Source of the DNA: Pleodorina starrii
Lineage: Eukaryota; Chlorophyta; Chlorophyceae; Chlamydomonadales; Volvocaceae
Direction of reading: 5' to 3'
NCBI GenBank assembly: GCA_030267565.1
Contig: BRXU01000017.1
Location: 248,001-312,000 of the forward strand
DNA length: 64,000 nucleotides
A program made the position numbers and the translations under genes. This document shows, one piece after another, positions 1 through 12,700 of this stretch. Under the pieces are notes generated by a model. That model saw nothing but the letters and a program-made list of their open reading frames with translations. It searched no databases and was not told where the DNA came from. Positions within the stretch are counted from its first letter, which is position 1; every line of letters begins with the position of its first letter.

Positions 1-368
1 GGCTAAGGCAACAGCGAACAGCTCCAGGGAGAGCTTCTCGCCTCGAAGCCCAGTCGCGCCTCCGCAGTCCCTTTGCATTCAAACCATCCTGTGGGAATTC
101 CCTCCCGGAAATTCTGCACCTACGGTACCGGTACCTCCTTCGTGCCACGCACACCCCTGGCCTCATGACGGGCTCATTTCCTCAACGTTGACGTTCGCGT
201 CGCCTCCTCGCTTCTGCCGCTTCCCGTCCTCGCTTCTGTTCCCGACTCCATTTCACTTGCGATAGCCGCAGCCTGCATCCCATCCCAGCCCCGCCTCAAC
301 CCCGTGTCCTCCCCCTCCCCCTCCTGCTGCCCCCCACTCTCCCCCCCGCCTCCATCACAACTCCCCAG
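1..368. other. 5' flank or intron of the TIR gene, no exon resolved
   Basis: No reading frame here can be tied confidently to the TIR gene downstream. The last ~70 bases are strongly C/T-rich and end in CCCCAG directly before the first clear exon, so at least this part is an intron 3' end. Bases 1-120 are less pyrimidine-rich and could include an earlier exon or UTR. A GGTACCGGTACC palindrome lies at 124-135. Confidence 0.5.
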
Positions 369-1956
369 GTCTTCAACGATCTGGATCTGCAGTGGGACTT
401 TGCCATCTCACTGCCCAATCAGCACCTCACGCGGCCCGTCGGCGCGCTGGGGACGAAGCGCGCCGGGGCTGGGGGCGTTGGGGCCGAGGAGGAGGACATT
501 CCGGTGGAGGAGCAGTGGTCCCTGATCGTGTGGCTCAAGCCGGGGGAGCGCGGCACCACTGTGGACATGCGGCGCTTTGTGGCGGTGGTGGACAAGATGG
601 CCAACCCCGCTTTCACCAAGTCGGCGGACGGCTCCTGGGACATCTTCTTGTCGCACTACCAGGTGGGTGGGGGAGGAGCTGAGGACAGCGCAGGATAGCG
701 GGATAGAGTCTGATAGCGGGACACAGCAGGGTAGCGGGTTGGCGGATCGTCAGGTTAGCGGGTTTGTGGGGTTGGGGTGTAATGAAGAGGAAGCTGCAGC
801 GGTGATGGGCTGGGTTACGTGGATGTGGGTGTGGGTGTGGGTGCGTAGAAGGGCGCCCCGAGAGGGGAAGACGTTGTTTTCCTCCCTTCATGGCATGGGG
901 CTGCACTCCGGGGTGCTGCCCCCTCCGTTGCAAACGCATGCTCTCCCACGTGCTCACTTGCGCATCCCCGCGTTGCGCGCGAGCGTGTGCTCGTTCTCGA
1001 CCTCCCTCTCAAGCCCGTGTATCCTCTCCACCCTCCCCTTTACCCCCTCTCTCCTCCCTCTCTCCTCCCTCATTTGCCGGCCCCCTGCCTCCCAGGGCAA
1101 CGCTGGCAACACGGTCATGTCGCTCAAGGCGCTGCTGGAGTCCGCCAGTCCGGGGCTGCGCTGCTGGCTGGACAAGGACGAGGACGCCACGGAGGCGGGC
1201 ATGCGGCGCGGGGTGGCGGGCTCTCGCTACTACCTGTTGTTCCTCACGCAGGGAGTGCTCACGCGGCCCTTCGTGCAGCTGGAGGCCCGCGAGGCGCTGG
1301 CGCTGGGCAAGCCCGTCATCCTGGTGAGTGAGTATATGAGTGAGTGAGTGAGTGAGTGGCGGATTGAGAAGAAGATAGGGCACGAAACCGCAGCGCTGGG
1401 GCGGAGGCGACCCAAGCCGACGGAGGCGACCCAACCCGCGCCCGTGCTGCTGCTGCACGCAGGTTCATGAGACCGACCCGCGGTTCGGCGCCGCCCCCAG
1501 CTTCAACGACTACGTGTCAGAGGCGCCCTCGGACCTGAAGCAGGTGTTCAATCTGGCCAACTCCATCCCCTGGTACCGCGAGGAGGAGTTCAGGTGAGTG
1601 CGGAGCGGGGGATGAGTGGGCAAGAGGGTGTTACGACGTGACTTCCCACATAACTCATCCCAGCCGTCTTCTCGCCTCGCAGACCTGTCGCCGCCATCTA
1701 TTTGTGCCGGGTATGTCCTCTCGCTATCCTTCCCTCCAATGTTGCAACGCAACATCCTGCTTCGCGTTGGCCTCTTGGGTGCTATGTCTTCCCCGACCCA
1801 TCCTCACCCGTTGCACCCGTCCCGGCGCGCCTCACGCGCCCCCAAGCCCCCAATTCTTTTACTGTGCCGTGCCCCCGGCCCCGCTTCCAATTCCTGCCCC
1901 TCAGGGCGGTGAGCATCAAGAAGATTCTGCAGGCGGCCGGACGGACGGCCATCTAG
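369..1956 (+). CDS. TIR-domain protein, 3' part of gene
   Basis: Exons read as 369-662, 1096-1323, 1463-1593 and 1905-1956 (stop TAG), all with GT..AG borders and matching phases. They give 234 residues; the N-terminus is not resolved. Residues ~88-175 form a TIR-type fold: strand one WDIFLSH (about 90-96), the CWLDKDED segment, the GVAGSRYYLLFLTQGVL strand, then PFVQLEAREAL and KPVILV. The Glu in QLEAR (about residue 161) sits where catalytic TIR NAD hydrolases carry their glutamate; that is family knowledge, not shown here. The C-terminus (IPWYREEEF, then a short basic helix ending KKILQAAG) closes without NB-ARC or LRR modules, so this is a stand-alone TIR protein and not an NLR. About 90 residues precede the TIR core and contain EEQWSLIVWLKPGERG. 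Role unknown: NAD-consuming signalling or scaffolding is plausible. Introns carry GTGGGT/GTGAGT donors. An intermediate 28-nt exon (1683-1710) was considered but breaks the frame. Confidence 0.75.
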
Positions 1957-4726
1957 CTGTCGCAAGCAAGCAAGCAAGCAAGCGTGGGCACCGGCTCAGT
2001 AGGACAGTGGCTGCGAACCGTGTCGTGTGTATGGGGGGGCCTTAGGGTCTGCTAATTGGGGTAGGGCAGGCAGGTAGGCATGTAGGCAAGCAGGTAGGAA
2101 GGCAGGCAGATGGTCGGGCGGCAGAGCGTCGGATATTTGGGTGCGCCACGGAGGGCGGGTGAGCGGGTCCGGCGCCGTCCAAGGCCAGTACCGGGTTGTG
2201 CGGCTGTCAGGCACTGGACCGGGCTGATCGATTGATCGATGGGCGGTGATGGCCCGGTGATGACCCGGTGTCTGGCCCCCCTAGGCAGCTCCCAGGCATA
2301 CGGGACACGCCCTTGCACCGATGGGCCACCCCCACCGGGCGCGGTGCCCCGCACCGTTTTGTGCACGCGCCATTTGGTGCCCGGAGCCCCGGACATGTGC
2401 TCCCTTACCGGATGTGGGTGTTTATACGTTTTATTTGTGAGCGGTGATGGCCGTGCGGGTAACAGAAAACAGAGCGCTGGGTGGCGTGGGAAAAGGCGCG
2501 CTTGGCCAACGGACAGCCATGACCACCTAGGCAGGCATGCAGGCAGGCAGGCAAAGGCAGGCAGGCAGGCAGGCAAAGGCAGGCCATGGAGTGCGTGTGG
2601 CGCGGCCGCATCAGTTTATTAAGGCGAGCAGCGTTTATGCTGTGTGCGGGCTCGGCGTTTACATATTCTAATGTCGATCTTCCTTTTGATGGGACACCAG
2701 GCGAACGACGTGATTGTGAACCGCGCTCCTGCCCAATTACGGCATGGGGGCCCGTACATATACGGTAACAAGCGCAGTACGGTACCGTACCCGACGTCTT
2801 TGACGATACGGGCAAGAGCAATGGCGGAGACATACCGAGTCGCGCCCAGTCTTTCATCTTATCTTGACTAGCGACGAGAGCAAATAAGCGGCGCTGGGCA
2901 CCTGAGGAAGCTCGTTTGGCGTGACGGCACGGAGCCGAGGTGCGCGTGATGTGCATCAAACCAAGGTGGCCTTATTTTATTTTACAACGCTATACCCCTT
3001 GTCTTCGTCGTTTAGGATGCGATAGTTACAATGAGGGACCGTTTAGTGCTTCTGTGTTTCTGTGTAGGAGGAGGTCGAGAAGGGAGGGGCCCGGGTGGAT
3101 CCGGATCCGGGGGATAAAAAATGATACCGCAGCGGAGACGGAGACGGCGTCTCCGGGGGATCCGGGGGAATGGGCGAGGCACGCTGTGTGTGTGGCTGGT
3201 GTAGGAACACGCGTGCGTGTTCGCGTACCGACCGGGTGCGGCTTCCGGGTGCTGCGACGGCGGATGATTAATTTATTGATTTGTGTTACAAAGGAACAAG
3301 CCGAGCCATGTAGCCATTGCCGAGCCGTGTCTTTCATGTCCGTAATTGGCTGCATGCGGCTCATTAGTTCTTGATTGACATTACTGTTCGCAACAGCAGT
3401 CCTGCGGCAATGGTGCCGTCCGGAGGGCTGACGCTCGCGGTTACTGGAAAGCACCGGGGCAGGCGCTGCCGGGGCAGACGCACATGCGCAGAGTGGGGAG
3501 CCCAGATGCCACGTCCCCCCTTACGGCTACAGCTTACGGTCTGTCCCCGTTAGGCTCGCGCCTTCCATTCCTGGACGGGTAGCTCGTGTTGTCTGGTCCG
3601 GGTGGGGGACCCTCGGTGGAGGGCACGGGGCTCGTGCCCGAAGAGTCGTTCGGCAGTAGTGCCAGGCCGCCGGATGGCCCGCCGGCTCTTCTTGGCAGTT
3701 GGGAGCTGAACGGGGCTGAATGGAGCCGGCTGGATATACCGTCCGTAGTAGGCTGGGCTTTGTTCGCGGGCCGGCTGCAGCGCTGACGGCACGCCGCCAA
3801 CGCCAATGGCATCTGTTTTCTGACGCACGGACATTGATGCCCCTGAACGTGCCAGCTGACCAGGCATTAGTCGGGCTGTAAGTAGGGAGTCCGTCATCTC
3901 CGCATGGCATTTTCCGGCTTCATGGGCATGGAGGTGATGACCCCGCTTGTTTACCACATGGGCCCGCCCAGCTATTTGTTGCGGCTTGCGTGCGCTGAGG
4001 CAACGCCCGCACACATCATCATGAAGTCGGGAGTCAGAAGGCATGGGGAGCTGGGGTTAGGTGCCTTGAGTGTATGGGGCCCTACCGGCCCTGCCCGGTC
4101 AGTCTGGCGCTGGATACCCGCACGGACAGCACGGACCACAGCGCATGGACAATTGAACCCGCCAATCTAGGAAACCTACGCAGCCTATTTCATTGTTTGG
4201 TAATCTAGAAACGGCCAACCGCTCCCAGTATTAGTAAGACGATACCTTTTCGAACCATACAGACCCAGCGAATAAATAAAGGTGATCTGGATTACAATTT
4301 GACAGTGGCAATACATGCTGCATATTCACCGTCCGTGCTGAGCATGCTTTCGTTGCTGCGGTGGGTGCTGCCCTGTGCTGCACAGCCCATGTGCACAGCC
4401 CTCACACACACCCTTCACACTGCAGAGTGTGAGGAGTTGCGCTTAGGCAAGGTTCAAGTGTTTCACAGCGGTCATTGGGGCATGTCTGTCTTCGCGTCAT
4501 CCACACTTTGGGGGCCTGCCGTACCGCGTAATAAAAGTCGAAGTCCTGGTAATCCGGGTCGGTTCGCTTAAGTTTTCGCGCTGGTGTGCATTGCGAAATA
4601 CCGAGGTGCTGTCTACACCATACATAAACTGGCGGCGTACTGATTCAGTGGAAACCCTCGCAAACAAGGAAACTACGCTGCAGGGCAGGACAACCCCTTG
4701 CCGAGTTAGCCGTCCAGATATCCAAA
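1957..4726. other. Intergenic region and 3' UTR, no gene supported
   Basis: The first ~650 bases are probably TIR 3' UTR. They contain AAGC and GGCA tetranucleotide runs (about 1966-1983, 2065-2112 and 2533-2585). Open frames here have A/T-rich third positions and no recognisable domain. One copy of the dispersed GCAGCGGAGACGGAGACGGC element lies near 3113-3160, and a nested palindrome AGTACGGTACCGTAC lies near 2776-2790. The last part upstream of 4727 should hold the promoter of the oxidoreductase gene; no clear TATA box was picked out. Confidence 0.5.
3113..3160 (+). repeat. Dispersed GCAGCGGAGACGG element, intergenic copy
   Basis: The segment GATAAAAAATGATACCGCAG continues into CGGAGACGGAGACGGCGTCT. 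It shares the ACCGCAGCGGAGACGGAGACGGCG core with the copies in introns at 13199-13264 and 22904-22968, including an A-rich stretch just upstream of the core. The right end (CTCCGGGGGATCC) differs from the GTTAGCGAGCGGACCC end of the intron copies. Confidence 0.55.
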
Positions 4727-7665
4727 ATGACCTCCCCTCAGAAGCCCCGTATCCTAATCATCGGGGCTGGATTCGCTGGCGTGACTCTGGCGACCAAAGT
4801 CAGCGGATTCGCTGACGTTACGGTTGTTGACCCGTAAGTTGAAGTGTTTCTTGGTGTTCATGCATGTGACTAACATTACCTCCACAATCGCCGCGGTAAT
4901 GGTTGTCATTTGCGCATTTCAATTCGGTTACGTTTGGTTCGAGTGGAGAGCTTTTTCAGCGCGCCAAGCGGGATCATCCGTGAATTTGATTGCCAATGTG
5001 TTACCTTTACGCCTTACGCAGGAAGGACTATATCGAGATCACGTGGGCTACCGTTCGAGGCATCTTGGACACGAATGTGGCCTCGCGTGCATGCATTAGT
5101 TTAAAGGTAAGAGGCAGCGACTTTCAAGGTAGAAACTGAAATAGGATGTTCGGGTATTGCGCCCGCGAGAAAGTCAGCCGTCCTGCTCGGCCAACCAACG
5201 TCCACGGTGCCGGAACGTTAGTGCTCTACAGTATGCCCATGTCCGGCTGATTTCTGGATCCCAGCCTCTACCAGCTTACGGGCATTATGCGCCCATTCGA
5301 TGGCATTACAGGACATTCCCAAGGTCGGCCGCATCGTGCAAGCGACGGTGACGCGCCTGACACCCAAGGTGAGCACTGAGCAGCTGCCGCCTTCCGCCGG
5401 CCGCGGCGACGGCCTTGCCCTCTCGCCGCGCCCTCCATCCGCAGCTCTGCTCCCGAGGAGCCCCCGCCCCGCGACCAATCACCTTTTGCCATGCTTGCTC
5501 TGACCATAATCGCCCAAACCCCGACCATTATCTCATAACTCTCGACACCACCACCCTTCCTCTCACTATCCGTGCGCCAACCCCCAAACAGGAAGCCACC
5601 CTGAGCACCGGCGAGACGTTGGCATTCGATTACGCGGCGATCTGCACGGGCTCGACCTACAGCGACGCCTTCAAATCCTCCACCTCCGCGACCCGGCAGC
5701 AGCGGCTCGAGGAGCTCAAGGTGCCGTACGCTGCCGTACGACACATCGGCATCCCTAAAAAACCCAATTCACACCTTGTCCCGATCTCCCAGTTGGCAGT
5801 CCACGCACACGTGCATCTGCACCAGCACCTGCATCGCGGCGCCCCATTGGAAGCGGGAGCGAGTCGACTCACTCATCCCCCGCTGCGGTATCTTCCTTCC
5901 CTACCGTATCACCCCATCCGCCAAAACCCCACCCACTCGCAGGCCTTCAATGAGACCATCCGCGCCGCCAAGTCGATTGCGGTGGTGGGCGGCGGCCCCA
6001 CGGGCGTGGAGGCGGCTGCGGAGGTGGTGGAGGCGTACGCGGGCAAGAGCGTCACGCTCATCCATCCGGGCAAGCAGCTGCTGCCCGCAATGCCGCCAAA
6101 GGCCGGAGCGAGGGCGAAGCAGTGGCTCGAGGCCCACGGAGTCAAGGTGGGTGGGTGGGTCCGACTCCAAAACAATGTCCCCGCTCCGGCCCCCGCTCCG
6201 GTGCTTCCAATGCGCATGTGTGGCATTGCGGTGTTGGGTACCGACCCTCCTTCCTCCCTCTCTCCCTCTCCCTCCCCTGCCTACCGACCCTCCTTCCTCC
6301 CTCTCTCCCCCGCCTGGCTGCCTACCGACCCTCCTCCCACCCCCCCCCTGCCTGCCTGGCTTCCTACCGACCCTCCTCCCACCCCCCCCCTGCCTGCCTG
6401 GCTTCCTACCGACCCTCCTCCCATCCCCCCCTGCCTGCCTGGCTTCCTACCGACCCTCCTCCCTCCTTCCCCTGCCTGCCTGGCTGCCTACCGACCCTCC
6501 TCCCTCCTTCCCCTGCCTGCCTGGCTGCCTACCGACCCTCCTCCCACCGTCCCCTGCCTGCCTGCCTCCCTCCCCTCCCTCCCTCCCCTGCCTGGCTGCC
6601 AGGTGCAACTGGGCGCGTCAGTGCAGTCCAGGCCGGAGGGTCGCGGGCCAGCCACCCTGACGCTCAGCGACGGCAGCAGCGTTGCGGCGGATCTGGTGCT
6701 GTGGTGCGCGGGGGCCAAACCCAACACGGCCTTTCTGGCGGGGGGGGAGCTGGCGGCCAATGTGCTGGATGGCAAGGGGCTGGTCAAGGTGGGTGGCAGA
6801 GCCCCACGGGGGAATGAGAGAGAGAGAGTAGACATTCGCTCCCGTGCGGGCTTATGCGGAGAACGGAAGCACGGACGGCGGATCAGGTGCAGTAGCTGGG
6901 TGGGTCTTACGCAAAACCCTTCGCCTGCCCGCCTTTCTCCCTCGCTCCGTTCCCTCCTCACTTCCGCTTAGCATCAACGCCACCGGGCCTCCGTCGGGGC
7001 ATCCTCTAACCCTTGCCCCCCCTCCCTGGCCCTCCCCCTCCGGCCACTCCCTCCGGGCCCCCCACCCACCCACCCACCCACCCGCCCCCTCCCCCCACCG
7101 CCTGCAGGTGCTGGCCACTCTCCAGGTCGAGGGCCAGCCGCACATGTTCGCCCTGGGGGACTGCAACAATGTGGCCGAGAGCAAGCTGGGCTACCTCGCA
7201 ATGAAACACGCGGAGCTGGCGGCGGCGAGCATCAAGGTAGGGTCCGGCCCGGTCCGGGCTGTGGGGGGGGGGTGTGTGCGTGTGGGTGGGCGCGTGTCCC
7301 GGTGCCAGGAAGCGGTCCTATGGGAGTTGGGGCAGAGGCCCTTACATCCCGCCATGGATTCCAGCCCCCCTCCCGCCTTCATGCCCGGTGTTGACGCCCC
7401 CAAGCCAACCCCACCTCCTGCCCCTTCCACCTCATATGCCGCCCCTCCAAACGTGCCGCAGGCGCTGTCGAGCGCGAAAGGCGGCAAGGCCCCCAAGCTA
7501 GGCAGCTGGACTCCCAACATGGGGAAGGAGGCGATGTTGGTGACGCTGGGCCGGAGCGACGGAGTGTGCCGCGTGGGAGGCACCGTGTTCAGCGGCTGCC
7601 TGCCCGCCATGATAAAGAGCAAGGACCTGTTCGTGGGCAAGACGCGGGGGGATCTGGGGGTGTGA
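4727..7665 (+). CDS. FSP1/AIFM2-type FAD-dependent NAD(P)H oxidoreductase
   Basis: Eight exons with matching phases: 4727-4833, 5022-5106, 5312-5368, 5592-5720, 5943-6146, 6603-6788, 7108-7236, 7462-7665 (TGA). The product is 366 residues, close to the ~370 of the family. N-terminal FAD-binding Rossmann motif GAGFAG (residues ~13-18) follows RILII. A second, NAD(P)H-binding glycine motif VVGGGPTGVEAAAE lies in exon 5. The second FAD-site motif ALGDCNN is in exon 7, and exon 8 carries the conserved PNMGKEAM...G segment. This order is that of pyridine-nucleotide-disulphide oxidoreductases related to apoptosis-inducing factor 2/FSP1, which reduce quinones with NAD(P)H at membranes (known for the family). 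No transit peptide or cysteine pair is seen, so it is not a glutathione- or thioredoxin-reductase type; NDH-2 is less likely because of the length. The start is the first ATG in frame with the GxGxxG strand and has an A-rich context. Intron 5 holds a ~42-bp minisatellite. Confidence 0.9.
6235..6600 (+). repeat. ~42-bp minisatellite in intron 5 of the oxidoreductase gene
   Basis: CTACCGACCCTCCT recurs about every 41-42 bases (near 6239, 6282, 6322, 6364, 6406, 6447, 6489, 6531). Between copies is variable C-rich filler and CTGCCTGCCTGGCT. About eight copies end just before the exon 6 acceptor, so the array also supplies the polypyrimidine tract. Confidence 0.8.
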
Positions 7666-9788
7666 ACACGGAAGAGGGAGAGGGAAGGGGGACCGGACTG
7701 TACTGCTGCTTGCGTGAGGTGTTACCGTATGCGAGGTTTCTGTTGAGGTGACTGTGAGACTAGCTGTTACTGTGAGGCTCGGTGTTGATGGCCGCTTCCG
7801 CTTGTTGTTGGCGTGCGGCAGTGCCCGCGGCGGCCGCGGTCCGCATATTTAGTCGTACAGTGCTGCTCGAATACGGTACACGCATCCGCCTGATGCGTGT
7901 ACACCTATCTATCGTGGGATTTGTCGTTTATTGTTTGTTTGTCGTTGTTGCACGTCATTGTTGCATGTTTGGGGTGCATCTGTTGCAACCTTGCGTATGC
8001 TCATCCACTCATTCCGCTGCATGCCCTCTGCGCTGCTGGGCTCTGGTCCACTTGTGCGGTGCGGAAAAGAAACACACCGCTGTCCCGTCCTGTCCCGTCC
8101 TGTCCTGTCCCGCCGTGAGCCCTATGGGATTTCCCGATTTCGCGACCTGCATAATGTGGTTTGGTCGTATGGAGAAGCTGTGTGTGGGCGTCTGGCACAA
8201 GCTTTGTGTTGTTCTCTTCCTGGGGGGGGGAGATCTTCGTGTCGAAGCGCCGCGGGCGACCTGGCTTTCGCCGTACGCGGCCCCGTGGTTCCGTTCCTGC
8301 GTTGTGCTCGCGGCTCGGCGCGACGGATGAGATACCGTACATGTACATAGGAAAGCGAGGGAGAGGGGTCGCTTGCAGGGAACTGGCAACAACAGCGTCG
8401 CAGTACAGCAAGGAAGCCAACACACGAAAGGGACGCACAGGACCCCATCTCCGCATCCCACACTCCGCCCCTACATGCGCCCCAGCGGCGGGCGCGCGCA
8501 CTCCGTCCATTCCCTCCATTCCCTGGACAACGCACAGCCGCAAACCAACCACGGAAACAGCAGCTCAGCACACGAACCCCCTCCCGAGCTCAAGGGCCCT
8601 TCAAAAGCCTCGCAGCTTCAGCAAGAAAGAAACCGCCGCTACCGCTACGCGGTACCCGCCAGGCAGGATACAGCGGGCCCCGTGCGGCCACTGCCGCCCT
8701 GCTCCTTCCGTGCCCTCGGTTTGATGCCTAGGGAGGAAAGTACGGCATCCCCAGGTCCATGGCCGTACGACGCCTTCCGGCGTCGGCCTTGACACAGCTG
8801 CCCGTTTCCCCGTCACGCAGTACAAAGTCGTTGGTCCAAACGACCAGCCTACCATCATACCAACAGCCACAACAGTGCAGGCCGGAGTTCGTTCGCACAG
8901 CGTCCATGGCGCCCTTCAAACGACTCAATCAATTACCGCTAAAGACCACCTGAAGCGGCGGACGCCAGCCGCCCCCAGCACAAGCGGCACAACGCTATTC
9001 GACCACTTCCCTCTCCCCCTCGGGCCCAAATCCGATGCCCCCCTGCACACAGACGTCGATGGCACGCACAAGTGCTGCCGTGCGCCGGTGGACGCTGTAC
9101 GGAGAACGCGCAATCATGTACGGTCCGCGGGGCAGGGCAGCTAGCTTGACCCCGAGATGCACCCCTCCCTCCCTGCCTGCCTGCCTGTTTGCGATTCATC
9201 CTCCCGCCAAGAGCAAAGAGCCAAGAGCCAGGCACTGCACGTCCGACGACGCACTCCAAGAACCCAAGAACAAATATGCGCGCGCCTGGTCCCTCGCCGG
9301 ACATTCGCCGACGGACTCAAATCACATGAGTATGATACGATCCACCACGGCACATACACGCGTTGTGTGCGGTTGGGATCACTGACAAACCGCGCGCACG
9401 GTCGTGACGGCGCCAGCGCAGTCCAGTGCAGTCCAGTCCAGACCCTGCGCGCACCCCAGCCTCCCAGCCCACACACAAGCCCCGTCCTCAAGACACCCCT
9501 CCCCAGGCCCCATGAACACGCACCCGCCATCCGCACCCGAAGGCACACGCACACTCCTTCAGGCGCGAAGGCGGCGCATCGGACCTCCCAACGATCACGC
9601 GCACGCGAGCGCTCCACACGCTTTCGCGCACATATATGCCTCCATACAACCGCCCGCCCCCGTCCGCGCACACACAACCGCCCGATCCCGCGGACCCCAA
9701 AGCTGAGCCCCTAACCTCATCCCCTGACTCCTCCCCGCGCGGAATTCTCTTTATACCTCCCCGCGCCCCTGCCCCCTCACTACCCCCC
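7666..9788. other. Convergent intergenic region, 3' UTRs, no gene supported
   Basis: The region lies between the convergent ends of the oxidoreductase (+) and the STPGR-repeat gene (-). A T/G-rich stretch (about 7690-8050) fits 3' UTR of the first gene. A GTCCTGTCCC microrepeat lies near 8083-8110. Frames over 8000-9700 on both strands are compositional and show no domain. No TGTAA was seen close to either stop. A stretch at 9740-9760 (ATAAAGAGAATT on the minus strand) matches intron sequence near 38429-38440, so the minus-strand gene could extend past the chosen stop. Confidence 0.5.
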
Positions 9789-12700
9789 TCACTGCAGTCT
9801 GCCCGTCTCATTGCGCTGCGTGAAGCGGTCCGCGGAGCCGGTGGCCAGTGAGGGCGTGGGCACGTGAGGGACCCGTGGGTCGTTGGGCAGATAGACGGGG
9901 CCGGGCGAGTAGACGCCGTAGTTGGCTCGCCGCGCGTGGTTGAAGCTCAGCCAGGCGCTGGCGGAGAGCGCATCGTTGGGGTCGTAGAACTGGTTGGGGG
10001 GGGGGGGCAGTGGGGCAGTGGGGAGGGAGGAGGGAGGAGGGACGAGGGAAGGCGGGGAGGCGGGCGCGGAGGCAGCGGGGAGGCCGTGAATAGGGGGGCC
10101 GTGAATAGGAAGCTGGGAGGCGGGAGGGTCCGCTCGCTAACGCGCCCTCGCCGTCCTTTTGCCTGCGGTACCTTTCCCCTTTACCTCCTGCCCCCCCCTG
10201 GCCCCGGCCCCCGGCCCCGGCCCCTCCCCTACCTTTGGCCCCCTGCCGATGGTGGCATGCGGCCGGTCGCCCAGCGTGTGCGCTCCCCTCCTGTCCAGCT
10301 CGTTGGGCTTGTAGATCGGCCCCGGAGACAACTCCACCGGATCAAACCAGCACGGCCGCCGACCCGCCACAGAATACGCAGGCGCCGAGGTTCGAACGGG
10401 CGACGTGTCGGGGGAGTAGCGCGCGGGCCCGGGCGACAGCGTGCCGTAATATTCGCGCACGTGCTCTCGAGACAAGACGGGCAGCGCCGGGCCGTCGGTG
10501 GCGGCCGTCATGAGCTTGCGGGTGCGAGCGAAGGTGTAGGCGGGCGCGGCTCCGGAACCGCCGGGGCTGAGGGGGTCGCCGGCGGGCGTGGTGGCGGGTT
10601 CGTAGGCGCCGGGGCCGGGGTTGAAGAGGGGCGCGTTGGGGGGCGCGCCGGCGGTGAGGCTGAAGCGGCCTCCGGGCAGGTTGTGGTCGAACCTTGACGC
10701 GAGAGGGGGGAGAGGGGAGTGGGGAGAGGGGAGAGGGGAGAGGGGAGAGGGGAGAGGGGAGAGGGGAGAGGGGAGAGGGGAGAGGGGAGAGGGGAGAGGG
10801 GAGAGGGGAGAGGGGAGAGGGGAGAGGGGAGAGGGGAGAGGGGAGAGGGGAGAGGGGAGAGGGGAGAGGGGAGAGGGGAGAGGGGAGAGGGGAGAGGGGA
10901 GAGGGGAGAGGGGAGAGGGGAGAGGGGAGAGGGGAGAGGGGAGAGGGGAGAGGGGAGAGGGGAGAGGGGAGAGGGGAGAGGGGAGAGGGGAGAGGGGAGA
11001 GGGGAGAGGGGAGAGGGGAGAGGGGAGAGGGGAGAGGGGAGAGGGGAGAGGGGAGAGGGGAGAGGGGAGAGGGGAGAGGGGAGAGGGGAGAGGGGAGAGG
11101 GGAGAGGGGAGAGGGGAGAGGGGAGAGGGGAGAGGGGAGAGGGGAGAGGGGAGAGGGGAGAGGGGAGAGGGGAGAGGGGAGAGGGGAGAGGGGAGAGGGG
11201 AGAGGGGAGAGGGGAGAGGGGAGAGGGGAGAGGGGAGAGGGGAGAGGGGAGAGGGGAGAGGGGAGAGGGGAGAGGGGAGAGGGGAGAGGGGAGAGGGGAG
11301 AGGGGAGAGGGGAGAGGGGAGAGGGGAGAGGGGATGGGTGCAAGGGCAGCGGGCACAGGAGATGACAGAGGGTGGGGAGAGAGTGTGGCGGGTGGATGGT
11401 TAGTTATATCACACCACATCACACCCTGTTCCCCGACTCCCCGGCTGCCCGGCTCTCTGCCCGGCTGGCGGCCCTGTTCCCCGCCCGGCCCTCTGCCCGG
11501 CCCTCTGCCCTCCCGCCTGGCTGCCCTGCCTGGCTGCCCCGCTGCCTTACTTGTGGTTGACCTGGGTAGGCCAGGTGGAGAGTCCGTCCTTGGAGGGCAG
11601 ATACACTGGCCCGGGGGACACGTCGGGGAAGGGCAGGCACACGTGGCGGGGTCGCTGGCTGGCCCCGCCAAAGGCCCAGGCGCGGGGTGGCGAGCCACCG
11701 CCGAAGGAAGCCCCGCCCAGGTGGGAGCTGTCGCCTTGACGGGACACCTGCGCAGGGCAGGAGGGGGAGCAGGAGGGGGAGCAGGAGCGGGAGGGGCGGC
11801 GGGAGGGGCAGCGGGAGGGGCAGCGTGAGGAGGAAGTAAAGGGCGATACCGCAGCGGTGGGGAGTCGCGGGAGGGGGAGCAGTGACGCGCGTGTGCCTCC
11901 TGCCAAGTAGAGTACGGCATGGTACGGTATGCGACTCACAACGGTCCGTCCCTTCCCCTTCCCAGTCCTAATCAGCGTGTGTCCCCGTGGAGCCGCCCCC
12001 TTCTGGACCCGGGGGCGCCCAGCGGGCCCTTCGCCCGGTCACCCCGTCACCCCGTAACCCGGGTCACGCAGAAAAGCGCAGGTATCGCCGCCTCCGCCGC
12101 GACCGCCGCCGCTGCCGCAGCGCACCGTGGGGGAGTACGCCCCGGGTCCCGGCGAGAAGACCTTGTTGTAGGGCGCCGCGCTGGGGGTGGGGCGCGGAAT
12201 GAAGACGCGCGGCGGCACATCCTGCCTCAGCGCCTTGAAGCCGTTGCGGGAGGGGGACGTGGAGGCGGCCGGGGAGGTGCTCCTGTCCGGACTCGTGGGC
12301 CGCCAAGGGCCGCCGCCGCCGCCGCCGCTGGAGCCGTGGCCGCCGCCGCCACCGGCGCCGCCGCCGCTCAGCGGCGGCAGCCTGCCGCCGCCGCCGCTCT
12401 GGCGCTCAGAACTGCCGGGCCTGGAGGGAGGGAAATCGAGTGGGCGGTTGGCGGTTGGACGTTTTCAAGAGGCAACCGGGCCAGGGAGGCTGCGAAGTGG
12501 TGGTGATGGTGGTGGTGATGGTGGCGGTGGTGGTGGTGGTGGTGGAAATCTTCGCGGTATGGGGCGACCCCCATCCATCTAACCTCACCCAACCCAACCC
12601 CACCGGCGAGGTATGGGCGCCACCTCCCAGGCTGTCCGCGCCTGCATCCGAGCCAGCTCGATACCGTGCGCCGTCAGACTGCTGCTGCCGCTGGTGGCGC

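Noticed and set aside
1683..1710. Possible 28-nt micro-exon in the last TIR intron
   Set aside because: It has AG and GTATGT borders, but its use puts the final exon out of the frame that ends at the conserved-looking KKILQAAG.
3550..4044. 164-codon minus-strand frame
   Set aside because: No domain, uneven third positions and no start context; probably intergenic.
9780..9791. STPGR-gene terminal codon could be a donor (CA|GTGAGG)
   Set aside because: I found no downstream exon with STPGR motifs in frame, so the stop was kept; it remains a minor doubt.
10621..11828. Gly-Glu-Arg repeat frames on the plus strand and Pro-Leu-Ser frames on the minus strand
   Set aside because: Produced by the GGGGAGA array inside an STPGR-gene intron.
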